DNA from: Anaerolineales bacterium
GTDB taxonomy: Bacteria; Chloroflexota; Anaerolineae; Anaerolineales; UBA11579
Direction: 5' to 3'
Length of the DNA stretch: 46,656 nt
Assembly: GCA_026129305.1 (NCBI GenBank)
Contig: JAHCII010000004.1
Coordinates: 74,446 to 121,101, forward strand
Shown: positions 39,553 through 46,656 of the stretch, one piece after another
Position numbering within the stretch: the stretch's first letter is position 1
Layout: every line of letters starts with the position of its first letter
Notes under the pieces: model-generated
The model's database searches: none
Seen by the model: only the letters and a program-made list of their open reading frames with translations
Told to the model about the DNA's origin: nothing
Made by a program: the position numbers and the translations under genes

Positions 39553-40482
39553 GTGCAAGCGACTAAATGGCTTCTTGTGGTCTTTGTGGGTTTGGCGGCC
39601 TGCGCACCGGGCGCTGAGGCCGGCTTGACCCCGACGCCGAGCCAGCCCGTACAGGCTTATCAAACCGCTACAGCCACCGCCAGCCCGCCAGCCCCCACCG
39701 AGCCGGTCGTGCTGCCCACCGCTACTCCCTCTCTGTATACCGTGGTGTCTGGAGATACCTTCTTTTCGATCGCCGCCCGGCACGGAATCAGCTTGCAGGC
39801 CCTGCAGCTGGCCAACCCGGATGTGAATTCCACTTTTATTTCGCCGGGGATGCAGCTGTTCATCCCTTCCAGTGACGAAGCCGCTCAGGCGCTGCCGAAC
39901 CCCACCGCCGCGGCGGCTGATGTCAGCCCGGCCACCTGCTACACCACTGCGGCCAACGAGCTGTGGTGCTTTCTCCTGGTGCGCAATACCAATGAAGTGA
40001 TTGTCGAGAACCTTGGCGGCCTCATTCAATTGCTTGATGCCCAGGGCCAGGCGATCGCCAATTTGGCGGCCAATCCGCCTTTGAACATCCTGCCTCCTGG
40101 CATGGCTATGCCCCTGGTGGCTTATGTGCCCGAAGCGCCAGAGGGTTGGCACACCGCTCGCGGACAGCTGAGCGCTGCCTATCCGCTGACCGTGGATGAC
40201 TATTATCTGGCGGCGCAACCCTACGAGGAGCGTATACAGGTCTCAGCAGATGGTCTTTCCGCGCAGGTGACGGGTGGGGTTAGGCTGTCGGCGGCGCCCG
40301 GTGCAGTGTGGGTGCTGGCCGTGGCCTATGACAGCCGCGGCGATGTGGTTGGCATCCGGCGCTGGGAAAGCGGCGACCTGAACTCAAGCGCCGACCCGCA
40401 AGCCGTGCTGTTCGATCTGTGGGTTTACAGCCTAGGCCGGCCGATTGACCGTATAGAGCTCTTGCTGGAGGCCCAGCCTTAG
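39553..40482 (+). CDS. LysM-domain lipoprotein
   Basis: 309 aa from GTG 39553; the frame runs back to 39304 through the divergent TPR gene, so the longer form is rejected. The lipobox is LAAC (Cys16). A Thr/Pro linker precedes one LysM domain (about 63-106; YTVVSGDTFFSIAARHG, QLFIPS), which binds peptidoglycan. The C-terminal region has two beta-rich halves, one starting ATCYTTAANELWCFLLVRNTN, of the FxLYD-like type seen in bacterial lipoproteins. It ends with a stop that overlaps the stop of the convergent protease gene. Confidence 0.85.
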   Translation: MQATKWLLVVFVGLAACAPGAEAGLTPTPSQPVQAYQTATATASPPAPTEPVVLPTATPSLYTVVSGDTFFSIAARHGISLQALQLANPDVNSTFISPGMQLFIPSSDEAAQALPNPTAAAADVSPATCYTTAANELWCFLLVRNTNEVIVENLGGLIQLLDAQGQAIANLAANPPLNILPPGMAMPLVAYVPEAPEGWHTARGQLSAAYPLTVDDYYLAAQPYEERIQVSADGLSAQVTGGVRLSAAPGAVWVLAVAYDSRGDVVGIRRWESGDLNSSADPQAVLFDLWVYSLGRPIDRIELLLEAQP

Positions 40483-41705
40483 CCGCCGAAAGGCCCTTCG
40501 ATGATCTGCAGTGGTACGGGGATAAACACCAGCAGGAAGATAATCAGCCCAAAGATAGCCAGCAAGATGCGCGGCCGGTCCAGTTGTGTGATCTGATCCA
40601 AGGGTTGGGCGTGCCTGCCGCCCATCATTAAGATCAAGAAGACCCACAGCCACCAACCGGACCAGAAGAAGCCCAGCACGGCCAGCACGCCCAAAATGAC
40701 GGGCAGCGCAAAGCTGCTTAGTTTCCCCAGCAGGCTGTAGAGCAGGTGCCCGCCGTCCAGCTGGCCTGCCGGAATCAGATTGAGGGCGGTCGCCAAGAGA
40801 CCCGCCCAGCCTGCCCAGGCGATGGGGTGCAAAAAGACATCCGCGCCGCCCAACGGGATGGGTTGGCCGGTGAAGAGGAAACGCACCCAGTGCAGCAAGG
40901 GCGGCAGTTCATAGCTGGCGGGCTGGGGAAGCCACTGACCATGCACGGCGTACTTGGCTAGCAGGTAGAGGATGGAATTGCCCTCCAAGCTGTAAGCATC
41001 GCCGGCGCGTACAAAGTTGGGCAACTGGGTGATCTCTGAAAGCGACAGGCCCAAGAGCAGGATTGGGATGGCCACCACCAGTCCGGCCAGCGGCCCTGCC
41101 AAGCCGATATCCAGTAGCACGCGTTTATTGCGCGGCGGCTCCTTGAGCTGAATGAACGCCCCCAATGTGCCAAATACGCTGAGCGGGAAGGGTAGAAAAT
41201 AAGGCAGGGTCACTGCGGTCTTGTGGTAGCGCGCCGCCAGGTAGTGGCCAAATTCATGCGCCAGCAAGATCGCCAATAAGCTGGCGGCGAAGGGCACGCC
41301 ATCGCCCAGCCGGGCCAATACTTGCTGGATCAGCAGCAGGCTATCTTCCACAGCCGGACCGTCATAGCTGTACAAGGTGCCGGCCATCAGCATGCTGACC
41401 ACGGTCAGGATGAACATGACCAAATTGACCAGCGGATTGGACCCTTTGGGTTTCGGGGGCGACGGCATCATCTGGATCACGTGCTGGCCCTTCTCCTCCA
41501 AAAAGAGCGGGGTGATGCCCATCTTGTCCAAGCTGCGGCTCAGCGTGGCATAGGCTGCTTCCGAATCCTGGGTCAGGCGTCCCACGTACTTGGTAATGAA
41601 GGGGAAGCGGCCGCCCCCGGGGATGATCTGTTGGATGTCGAACACCCGCGCGATATGCGGGGTGAGCAGTTCTTGTGGCTCAAAGGCTTCGGTGGGTTCA
41701 CTCAT
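40479..41705 (-). CDS. Site-2 protease family (M50) membrane metalloprotease
   Basis: 408 aa from ATG 41705, 10 nt after the CnoX-like gene. The zinc motif H150-E-F-G-H154 lies in a membrane helix (LLAILLAHEFGHYLAAR) and the second motif LDGGHLLYSLLG near the C-terminus supplies the third ligand. About eight helices are predicted. The N-terminal 90 residues are soluble. M50 proteases cut membrane-spanning substrates such as anti-sigma factors. The substrate here is unknown. Confidence 0.92.
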   Translation of the reverse strand: MSEPTEAFEPQELLTPHIARVFDIQQIIPGGGRFPFITKYVGRLTQDSEAAYATLSRSLDKMGITPLFLEEKGQHVIQMMPSPPKPKGSNPLVNLVMFILTVVSMLMAGTLYSYDGPAVEDSLLLIQQVLARLGDGVPFAASLLAILLAHEFGHYLAARYHKTAVTLPYFLPFPLSVFGTLGAFIQLKEPPRNKRVLLDIGLAGPLAGLVVAIPILLLGLSLSEITQLPNFVRAGDAYSLEGNSILYLLAKYAVHGQWLPQPASYELPPLLHWVRFLFTGQPIPLGGADVFLHPIAWAGWAGLLATALNLIPAGQLDGGHLLYSLLGKLSSFALPVILGVLAVLGFFWSGWWLWVFLILMMGGRHAQPLDQITQLDRPRILLAIFGLIIFLLVFIPVPLQIIEGPFGG

Positions 41706-41715
41706 GTCGTCTCTT

Positions 41716-42549
41716 TTAGAAGAGCAGGGCCGCCAGGTCGGCGCGGTAGGCACGCGTGTTCGGGTTCTCATCGCCTAGCACGGCCAGGCAGCCCAGGAAG
41801 ACTTGCCGGGTGCGGCCGGCGGCGTGCTGCTTGTTTTCGCGCAGCACATCCAGCAGACCGTCCATCGCCGCCAACAGTTGGCCGCGCCCGGCCAGGCGCA
41901 TAGCGTTGGCCGCCAGGGCGTCCAGCTCCTCCGCCTCATCGGGCGGGCTGTCGTTGGCGGCGGCCATTGTTTCTGCCAGCGGGATGAGCTGCTCTGCCGT
42001 GGCGTAGAGCTTGCTTACTGGGAATTCGCGCAGGATGGGCAGGGCAGCGGCGGCCAGGCCCTGGGCCAGCAGGCTGCGCGCCAGGCCCAGTAAGGCGGCC
42101 GGATGGTCTGGGTTGTCATCCAGGGCCTGGCGGTAGAGGTCTTCCGCTGCTTCCCAAGCTTCTTCTGCCAGCAGCGCATCGGCTTTGCCGGTGGCCATGT
42201 CGCCCAGGGGTGGCTGCAACGCTTTCAGGAACTGGCGGATCTCTGCTTCGGGGCGCACACCGCTGAATTCAGCCACGACCTGTCCGTTGCGAAATGCCTT
42301 GATGGCGGGGATGCCGCGCACACCAAATTGCTCCGCCAACCCTGGGTTGGCGTCCACATCCAGCTTGGCCAGGCGAAAGGCGCCGCCTTCCTCGTGGGCC
42401 AGCTTTTCCAGAATCGGGCCGATCACTTTGCACGGCGCGCACCACTCGGCCCAAAAATCCACCACCACCGGGCGCTGGCTGGAATGCAGCAGCACTTCGG
42501 TGTGAAAATCGGCCTGGTTTACCTCAATGATGTGGCTTGAAGCGTTCAT
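41716..42549 (-). CDS. Thioredoxin-TPR protein (CnoX/YbbN-like)
   Basis: 277 aa. An N-terminal thioredoxin domain has C37-A-P-C40 (VVDFWAEWCAPCKVIGP) and the cis-Pro segment RGIPAIKAF. A TPR-type helical region follows (EAWEAAEDLYRQALDDNPDH ... ALLGLARSLLAQG) with the characteristic C-terminal TRQVFLGCLAVLGDENP. This is the CnoX layout, a holdase that protects proteins from oxidation. The motif C-A-P-C differs from the C-G-P-C of classical thioredoxin. It is transcribed with the site-2 protease gene. Confidence 0.92.
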   Translation of the reverse strand: MNASSHIIEVNQADFHTEVLLHSSQRPVVVDFWAEWCAPCKVIGPILEKLAHEEGGAFRLAKLDVDANPGLAEQFGVRGIPAIKAFRNGQVVAEFSGVRPEAEIRQFLKALQPPLGDMATGKADALLAEEAWEAAEDLYRQALDDNPDHPAALLGLARSLLAQGLAAAALPILREFPVSKLYATAEQLIPLAETMAAANDSPPDEAEELDALAANAMRLAGRGQLLAAMDGLLDVLRENKQHAAGRTRQVFLGCLAVLGDENPNTRAYRADLAALLF

Positions 42550-42604
42550 GGGTTGATGAATCGTACCAGATGTTTGTTTTAACCCTATTTGAATCGGCTT
42601 TTGA

Positions 42605-42783
42605 TTGACGCTGCTTGGCCCACATGCTAAGATAGCCGCAGTTCTTGCAGTTATCGCACTTATTTTGACTCACGCTTAACCCTTGGGTTAGCACGGACTT
42701 ATTTGGCGAAGTGACATTGCCAGCATACTGGTTCATGGTCTAAAAGACACAGGGTTGGCGCAGGGGACTGCGCTTTTCGCTAT
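42605..42783 (+). promoter_or_regulatory. Promoter and long leader with terminator-like hairpin before the PIN-TRAM gene
   Basis: TTGACG (42605-42610), 17-bp spacer, TAAGAT (42628-42633) is a good promoter that predicts a start near 42640. The 170-nt leader contains GCTTAACCC/GGGTTAGC (around 42673-42692) and, near its end, GCGCAG (42758-42763), loop GGGA, CTGCGC (42768-42773), TTTT. The last element resembles a Rho-independent terminator, so the region could be an attenuator or a small RNA of about 140 nt. I recognise no known family in it. Confidence 0.45.
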
Positions 42784-42808
42784 TGCAGCGTGAGAGACTA
42801 GGAGATGA

Positions 42809-43915
42809 ATGAGTATAGCGTTTTTCTCGCGCTTGGTCGGCATGCTGGTTTTCGGCATTGCCGGCTGGTATCTGGGGGGCGCCCTGGCCCCGTTGGTCGG
42901 TTCACAAGACATCACCCTTTGGTCACAAGCCGGTAGCGCCCTGGGCGCCCTGGTGGGTCTGCTGCTGACCCCCTGGTTGGCTTTACGTCCGCTGCGCGCC
43001 ACCTATACATTTCTTTCTCAGCTTTCCCTGCGCTCACTGATGGCCGGGTTGCTGGGCCTGATCCTGGGCCTGATCGTCTCGGGTTTGCTGGCGGTGCCGC
43101 TGTCCCTGCTGCCCCAGCCCCTCAGCCAAATCTTGCCGATCGTGGTGGCCGTAGCGCTCAGCTACCTGGGTGTAGTGACCAGCGTCAACCGCCAGGGTGA
43201 GATATTCTCGATTTTTAGCAATTTTGGCAGCCGCGCTGGGGCCGAGGGCCGCAGCAAGGCGGCCCCGGCGGGGGGGCGTACCATCCTGACTGACACCAGT
43301 GTGATCATTGATGGCCGCATCACCGATATTGCGCGCACTGGCTTCCTCTCGGGCACTTTGCTCATTCCGCGCTTTGTTCTGAACGAGTTGCAGCACATCG
43401 CCGATTCGTCTGACAAACTACGTCGCCAGCGCGGCCGCCGCGGTTTGGAAGTGTTGGCTGCCCTGCAAAAGGATCCGCATATCACTGTGCAGATCAGCGA
43501 TATTGATGTGGAAGGCATGCGCGAAGTGGATGACAAGCTGGTGGTTCTGGCCCGTCAAATGCACGCGCCGATCCTGACCAACGATTTCAACCTGAACCGC
43601 GTGGCTGACCTGCAAGGCGTGCTGATCTTGAACATCAATGACCTGGCCAATGCGGTCAAGTCGGTCTTTTTGCCGGGCGAGGAACTCAGTGTGCGCGTGA
43701 TCCAGGAGGGGCGGGAGCATCGCCAGGGCGTCGGTTACCTCGAAGATGGCACGATGGTCGTGGTGCAGGATGGAGTGGACTACATGGGGGCGGAAGTGCG
43801 CACTTCAGTAACCAAGGTGCTGCAGACGGCAGCCGGGCGCATGGTCTTTGCCAAGCCCGAAGAGAAACCCAAAAATTCCCCGCGCCCGACCCGCAACGGC
43901 GGACGCAAACGTTAG
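42809..43915 (+). CDS. PIN-TRAM membrane protein (YacL-like)
   Basis: 368 aa, ATG 42809 with AGGAG 4 nt upstream; an overlapping ATG at 42805 is in another frame. Four N-terminal membrane helices (about 5-125), then a PIN nuclease domain with the acidic residues in [20 protein letters not shown] and [11 protein letters not shown], then a TRAM domain (about 290-350) and a basic tail. PIN-TRAM proteins are predicted RNases in Gram-positive bacteria and relatives. It precedes cysS and rlmB by 8 nt and on, the gene order of many Firmicutes (yacL ... cysS-mrnC-rlmB). Confidence 0.93.
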   Translation: MSIAFFSRLVGMLVFGIAGWYLGGALAPLVGSQDITLWSQAGSALGALVGLLLTPWLALRPLRATYTFLSQLSLRSLMAGLLGLILGLIVSGLLAVPLSLLPQPLSQILPIVVAVALSYLGVVTSVNRQGEIFSIFSNFGSRAGAEGRSKAAPAGGRTILTDTSVIIDGRITDIARTGFLSGTLLIPRFVLNELQHIADSSDKLRRQRGRRGLEVLAALQKDPHITVQISDIDVEGMREVDDKLVVLARQMHAPILTNDFNLNRVADLQGVLILNINDLANAVKSVFLPGEELSVRVIQEGREHRQGVGYLEDGTMVVVQDGVDYMGAEVRTSVTKVLQTAAGRMVFAKPEEKPKNSPRPTRNGGRKR

Positions 43916-43923
43916 GCAGCTCA

Positions 43924-45411
43924 ATGGCATTGCGCATCTACAACACCCTGACCCGCAGCACCGACGAATTTAAGCCGCTGGTGGCTGGGGAAGTTTCCAT
44001 GTATGTCTGCGGCCCCACCGTGTACGCATCGGCGCACATCGGGCACGCCATGTCATCTTTGATCTTTGACGTGGTGCGCCGCTATTTGGAGTACCGCGGT
44101 TACAAGGTGCGGCACGCCATGAACTACACGGACGTAGATGACAAGATCATCCAAAAGGCCAATAGCGAGGGCAGTGATTCTCTGAGCGTGGCCGAGCGCT
44201 ATATTGAGGAATACGACAAGCACCTCAGAGAGTTGAATGTCTTGCCTGCCACGATCTACCCGCGCGCCACACAGGAGATCGATTACATCGTCGAGATGGT
44301 TTCTGGCATGGTGGCGGGGGGCGCGGCTTATGAAGCCGGCGGCGATGTCTACTACCGGGTTGAACGAGACGAAGATTACGGCAAGCTATCCGGCCGCCGG
44401 TTGGAGGATATGAATGCCGGGGCGCGTATCGATGTGGATGAGCGCAAAGAACATCCTATGGATTTCGCTGTGTGGAAGACGGCCAAGCCGGGTGAACCCG
44501 CCTGGGACAGCCCCTGGGGGCCTGGCCGCCCCGGCTGGCACATCGAGTGCTCCGCCATGGTCTTCCATCATTTGGGCGAGCAGATCGACATTCATGGCGG
44601 TGGCAATGACCTGATCTTCCCGCATCATGAGAACGAAATTGCCCAGAGTGAGAGCTTGAGCGGCAAGCCGTTTGCCCAGGTATGGATGCATAACGGGATG
44701 ATGCAGCTCTCGGGCGAGAAGATGTCCAAGTCGCTGGGCAACCTGATCACCATTCAGCAATTTTTGGATGCACACTCGGCGGATGCGCTGCGCATGATGG
44801 TGCTGAACACCAGCTATCGCCACCCGCTGACCTACAGCACTGAGATCGTGGAGCAGGCCGAACGCGGCCTGGACCGGCTGCGCAGCGGCCTGCGCCCGGC
44901 CTTGCCGGGTGTCAGCGGCGCCAGCCCCGAGGCGATGGAGGCGCTGAACGCCCGAGCTGAAGCCGCTCCGCTGGCCTTCACGGAGGCGATGGATGATGAC
45001 TTCAACAGCGCGGCGGCTTTGGCGGTCATCTTTGAGCTGGTGCGCCAGATCAACCAGGCACGGGATGCCGGCGCCACGGATGCCCAGCTGGCCGCCGCCC
45101 AGGACATGCTCCTGGAGCTTTCCAGCGTGCTGGGCCTGCGCCTCAAAGCGGCAGAGCGCCAACCGGATGTGGCCCCACTGCAGGGCCTGATTGATGAGAT
45201 GGCTGCCGAGTTGGAAGGCCAGGCAGACTTACTGGAAGCCGCCCGCTCGGCAGAGAATGGTGCGGCCCTGATGGATGTATTGCTGGAGTTGCGCAAGGCG
45301 ATCCGTGCTCAAAAGCTATGGGCGCTTTCGGACAAGATCCGCGACCGCCTGGCCGAGCAGGGCATCCTGGTCGAAGACAGCGCCGGTGGCAGTTCCTGGC
45401 GCTGGGGCTGA
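43924..45411 (+). CDS. cysS: Cysteinyl-tRNA synthetase
   Basis: 495 aa, normal length. The zinc ligand Cys29 is in YVCGPTVY, the class I motif H38-I-G-H41 follows, then the conserved [10 protein letters not shown], the WHIECSAM and [15 protein letters not shown] zinc/active-site blocks, and KMSKSLGN. The C-terminal DALR-type region carries [18 protein letters not shown]. It charges tRNA-Cys. It starts 8 nt after the PIN-TRAM gene and is followed almost directly by rlmB. Confidence 0.97.
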   Translation: MALRIYNTLTRSTDEFKPLVAGEVSMYVCGPTVYASAHIGHAMSSLIFDVVRRYLEYRGYKVRHAMNYTDVDDKIIQKANSEGSDSLSVAERYIEEYDKHLRELNVLPATIYPRATQEIDYIVEMVSGMVAGGAAYEAGGDVYYRVERDEDYGKLSGRRLEDMNAGARIDVDERKEHPMDFAVWKTAKPGEPAWDSPWGPGRPGWHIECSAMVFHHLGEQIDIHGGGNDLIFPHHENEIAQSESLSGKPFAQVWMHNGMMQLSGEKMSKSLGNLITIQQFLDAHSADALRMMVLNTSYRHPLTYSTEIVEQAERGLDRLRSGLRPALPGVSGASPEAMEALNARAEAAPLAFTEAMDDDFNSAAALAVIFELVRQINQARDAGATDAQLAAAQDMLLELSSVLGLRLKAAERQPDVAPLQGLIDEMAAELEGQADLLEAARSAENGAALMDVLLELRKAIRAQKLWALSDKIRDRLAEQGILVEDSAGGSSWRWG

Positions 45412-45413
45412 AT

Positions 45414-46151
45414 TTGAAAGAATGGATCTATGGTCGCCATGCAGTCTATGAAACCCTGCGGGCCGGCCGTCGCAAAGTCCATCGCCTGAAGCTGGCCCAA
45501 GGTTTGCAGAGCAGTCCGGTCTTGCAGGCCGCGCTGGACCTGGCCCAAAAGCGCAAAGTACCGGTTGAGCAGGTGCGCCGCAATGAGCTGGACGGCCTGG
45601 GCGACAACCATCAGGGCCTGGCGCTGCAGGCCGATGAATTCCGCTACAGTCATTTGGGGGAGCTTCTGGCCAAGGCCAAATCCTCGGGCCAGCCCCCTTT
45701 CTTTTTAATTCTTGATTCTTTGCAAGACCCCCAGAACCTAGGCACGTTGCTGCGCTCTGCGGAAGCGGTGGGGGTGCATGGGGTTGTGCTACCGCAACGG
45801 CGCACCGCCAGCATCACCCCGGCTGTGGTCAACTCTTCCTCGGGCGCCAGCGAGCATTTGCTGGTGGTGCAGGCCAACCTGGCCCAGGTGATCGAGGAAC
45901 TTAAACGCGAGAACGTGTGGGTGATTGGCTTGGAGGGCGGCTCCGGCGCCCAGCCGCTCGGCCGGCTGCGTTTGGATGGCGCCATTGCCCTGGTGGTGGG
46001 CAGCGAAGCTGAAGGCTTGCGCCGCCTGGTGCGCGAGTCGTGCGATGGTTTGTTGAGCCTGCCGATGAAAGGCCAGATCGAGTCGCTAAATGCGGCTGTG
46101 GCCGGCTCGGTGGCGCTATATATGGCTTGGCAAGCGCGCAACTTTTCCTGA
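45414..46151 (+). CDS. rlmB: 23S rRNA (guanosine-2'-O-)-methyltransferase, SpoU family
   Basis: 245 aa from TTG 45414, 2 nt after the cysS stop; it yields the usual KEWIYGRHAVYETLRAG start. Another in-frame start at 45318 lies inside cysS. The substrate-binding N-terminus is followed by a SPOUT knot: DPQNLGTLLRSAEAVG (motif 1), IALVVGSEAEGLRRLV (motif 2) and LPMKGQIESLNAAVAGSVALY (motif 3). It methylates G2251 or an equivalent of 23S rRNA. Together with cysS it forms a well-known conserved pair. Confidence 0.95.
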   Translation: MKEWIYGRHAVYETLRAGRRKVHRLKLAQGLQSSPVLQAALDLAQKRKVPVEQVRRNELDGLGDNHQGLALQADEFRYSHLGELLAKAKSSGQPPFFLILDSLQDPQNLGTLLRSAEAVGVHGVVLPQRRTASITPAVVNSSSGASEHLLVVQANLAQVIEELKRENVWVIGLEGGSGAQPLGRLRLDGAIALVVGSEAEGLRRLVRESCDGLLSLPMKGQIESLNAAVAGSVALYMAWQARNFS

Positions 46152-46204
46152 GTCTATTGACTCCCTACCTGTCCGCGGATACACTTCGCCTTCGCCCAGT
46201 TGCC

Positions 46205-46233
46205 TTGAAAGCCTAAGGCTGGCTTGGTATAAT
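46205..46233 (+). promoter_or_regulatory. Promoter of the tRNA cluster
   Basis: TTGAAA (46205-46210), 17-bp spacer, TATAAT (46228-46233). The predicted start is near 46240, about 33 nt before tRNA-Thr. Confidence 0.8.
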
Positions 46234-46272
46234 GCGGCGCGCCTTGTGCGGGCTTCTTTAACATGTGAATAC

Positions 46273-46344
46273 GCCGACGTAGCTCAACGGCAGAGCAACC
46301 GCCTTGTAAGCGGTAGGTTATGGGTTCGATTCCCATCGTCGGCT
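46273..46344 (+). tRNA. tRNA-Thr (anticodon TGT)
   Basis: Acceptor GCCGACG pairs with CGTCGGC (46337-46343). Anticodon loop CTTGTAA between ACCGC and GCGGT. T-arm ATGGG-TTCGATT-CCCAT. CCA not encoded. Confidence 0.96.
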
Positions 46345-46373
46345 TCCGCACGCGGCCAACCGCGTTGCGGCTG

Positions 46374-46455
46374 GGGCAGGTACCCAAGTGGACAACGGGG
46401 TCTGACTGTAAATCAGATGGCATCGCCTTCGGGGGTTCGAATCCCTCCCTGCCCA
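46374..46455 (+). tRNA. tRNA-Tyr (anticodon GTA)
   Basis: 82 nt with a long variable arm (class II). Acceptor GGGCAGG pairs with CCTGCCC (46448-46454). Anticodon loop ACTGTAAAT contains GTA. CCA not encoded, discriminator A. Confidence 0.95.
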
Positions 46456-46525
46456 CAAGCCTGCCTGAGAAGGCGGCGCGAATAACCGTGTGAGCCGCGC
46501 AGTGGCCGCTGGAACACGCAAGGCA

Positions 46526-46550
46526 TAACAATTGCCGTAGGCAATTGTTA
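46526..46550. repeat. Perfect inverted repeat directly before tRNA-Thr
   Basis: TAACAATTGCC (46526-46536), GTA, GGCAATTGTTA (46540-46550). The 11-bp stem ends on the base before the mature 5' end of tRNA-Thr (46551). It could be an RNA processing hairpin in the polycistronic tRNA transcript or a protein site. Confidence 0.7.
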
Positions 46551-46622
46551 GCCCTCATAGCTCAGGGGTAGAGCGCATTCTTGGTAAGAATGAGGTCATG
46601 GGTTCAAATCCCATTGAGGGCT
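46551..46622 (+). tRNA. tRNA-Thr (anticodon GGT)
   Basis: Acceptor GCCCTCA pairs with TGAGGGC (46615-46621). Anticodon loop TTGGTAA between CATTC and GAATG. T-arm ATGGG-TTCAAAT-CCCAT. CCA not encoded. The last 34 bases of the window contain an ATG at 46637 open to the edge, too short to call. Confidence 0.96.
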
Positions 46623-46656
46623 CTGTAGCCGGAAAAATGAATTACGCAAAAATTGA

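Noticed and set aside
42524..42736. Small minus-strand frame with several Cys in the gap before the PIN-TRAM gene
   Set aside because: No Shine-Dalgarno or leaderless promoter, and it overlaps the start of the CnoX-like gene and the plus-strand promoter.
42640..42783. T-box riboswitch before cysS operon
   Set aside because: I could not find the conserved T-box sequence or a specifier loop in the leader.
46637..46656. Start of a gene at the right edge
   Set aside because: Only six codons are visible after the ATG, too few to support a call.

Overview
The window looks like chromosome of a GC-rich (around 60 % by eye), free-living, probably monoderm bacterium. The style fits Chloroflexota, most likely Anaerolineae. 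The basis is inference: lipoproteins with Pro/Thr linkers just after the lipobox, DUF4388/GTPase signalling genes, NBR1-like Ig lipoproteins, and an actinobacterial-type Zur box. No database search was possible. I see no phage, IS element, CRISPR array or rRNA.

Layout. 1-5.4 kb: a divergent pair (partial dihydroorotate dehydrogenase-like gene / anchored DsbA-like protein), an Imm5-like protein, a GNAT, a methyltransferase with UDP-glucose dehydrogenase, and an M23 lipoprotein. 5.5-9.6 kb: urocanate hydratase, an MFS transporter and an L,D-transpeptidase. 9.7-14.6 kb: an operon of a haem/Fe-S membrane oxidoreductase, a 2-oxoacid dehydrogenase E2 with two E3-binding domains, and E3. 14.7-15.6 kb: DUF4126 and ChaB proteins. 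15.6-20.1 kb (minus): five overlapping genes, three of them GT4 glycosyltransferases. 20.2-22.6 kb: an MBL-fold protein, a small alpha/beta protein, MutY and an RNHCP protein.

22.6-29.7 kb is a zinc-homeostasis island: UPF0718 permease, TIGR03943 partner, anchored beta-propeller, Zur, ZnuA with a His-rich repeat loop, ZnuC and ZnuB. Three similar 7-1-7 operators lie at the permease, znuA and znuC starts. 29.7-34 kb (minus): QueG, an NBR1-Ig lipoprotein, and a three-gene module of DUF4388 protein, MglA/CvnD-like GTPase and pseudo-receiver. 34-37.3 kb: tRNA-Asn, PtsI, an inositol-monophosphatase-like enzyme and DUF2089. 37.4-42.5 kb: FmdB, TPR, LysM, site-2 protease and CnoX-like proteins. 42.6 kb to the end: PIN-TRAM protein, CysS, RlmB and tRNA-Thr/Tyr/Thr, the order that often precedes tuf/secE/nusG.

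The strongest cross-cutting signal is promoter geometry. Many genes have a TATAAT-like -10 box ending exactly 6 nt before the start codon, which places +1 on the start codon and implies leaderless mRNAs. Genes inside operons, and some others, use Shine-Dalgarno sites instead. The best candidates for undescribed biology are this leaderless architecture, the Zur operators that lie inside the first codons of leaderless genes, and the PATAN-GTPase-pseudoreceiver module.
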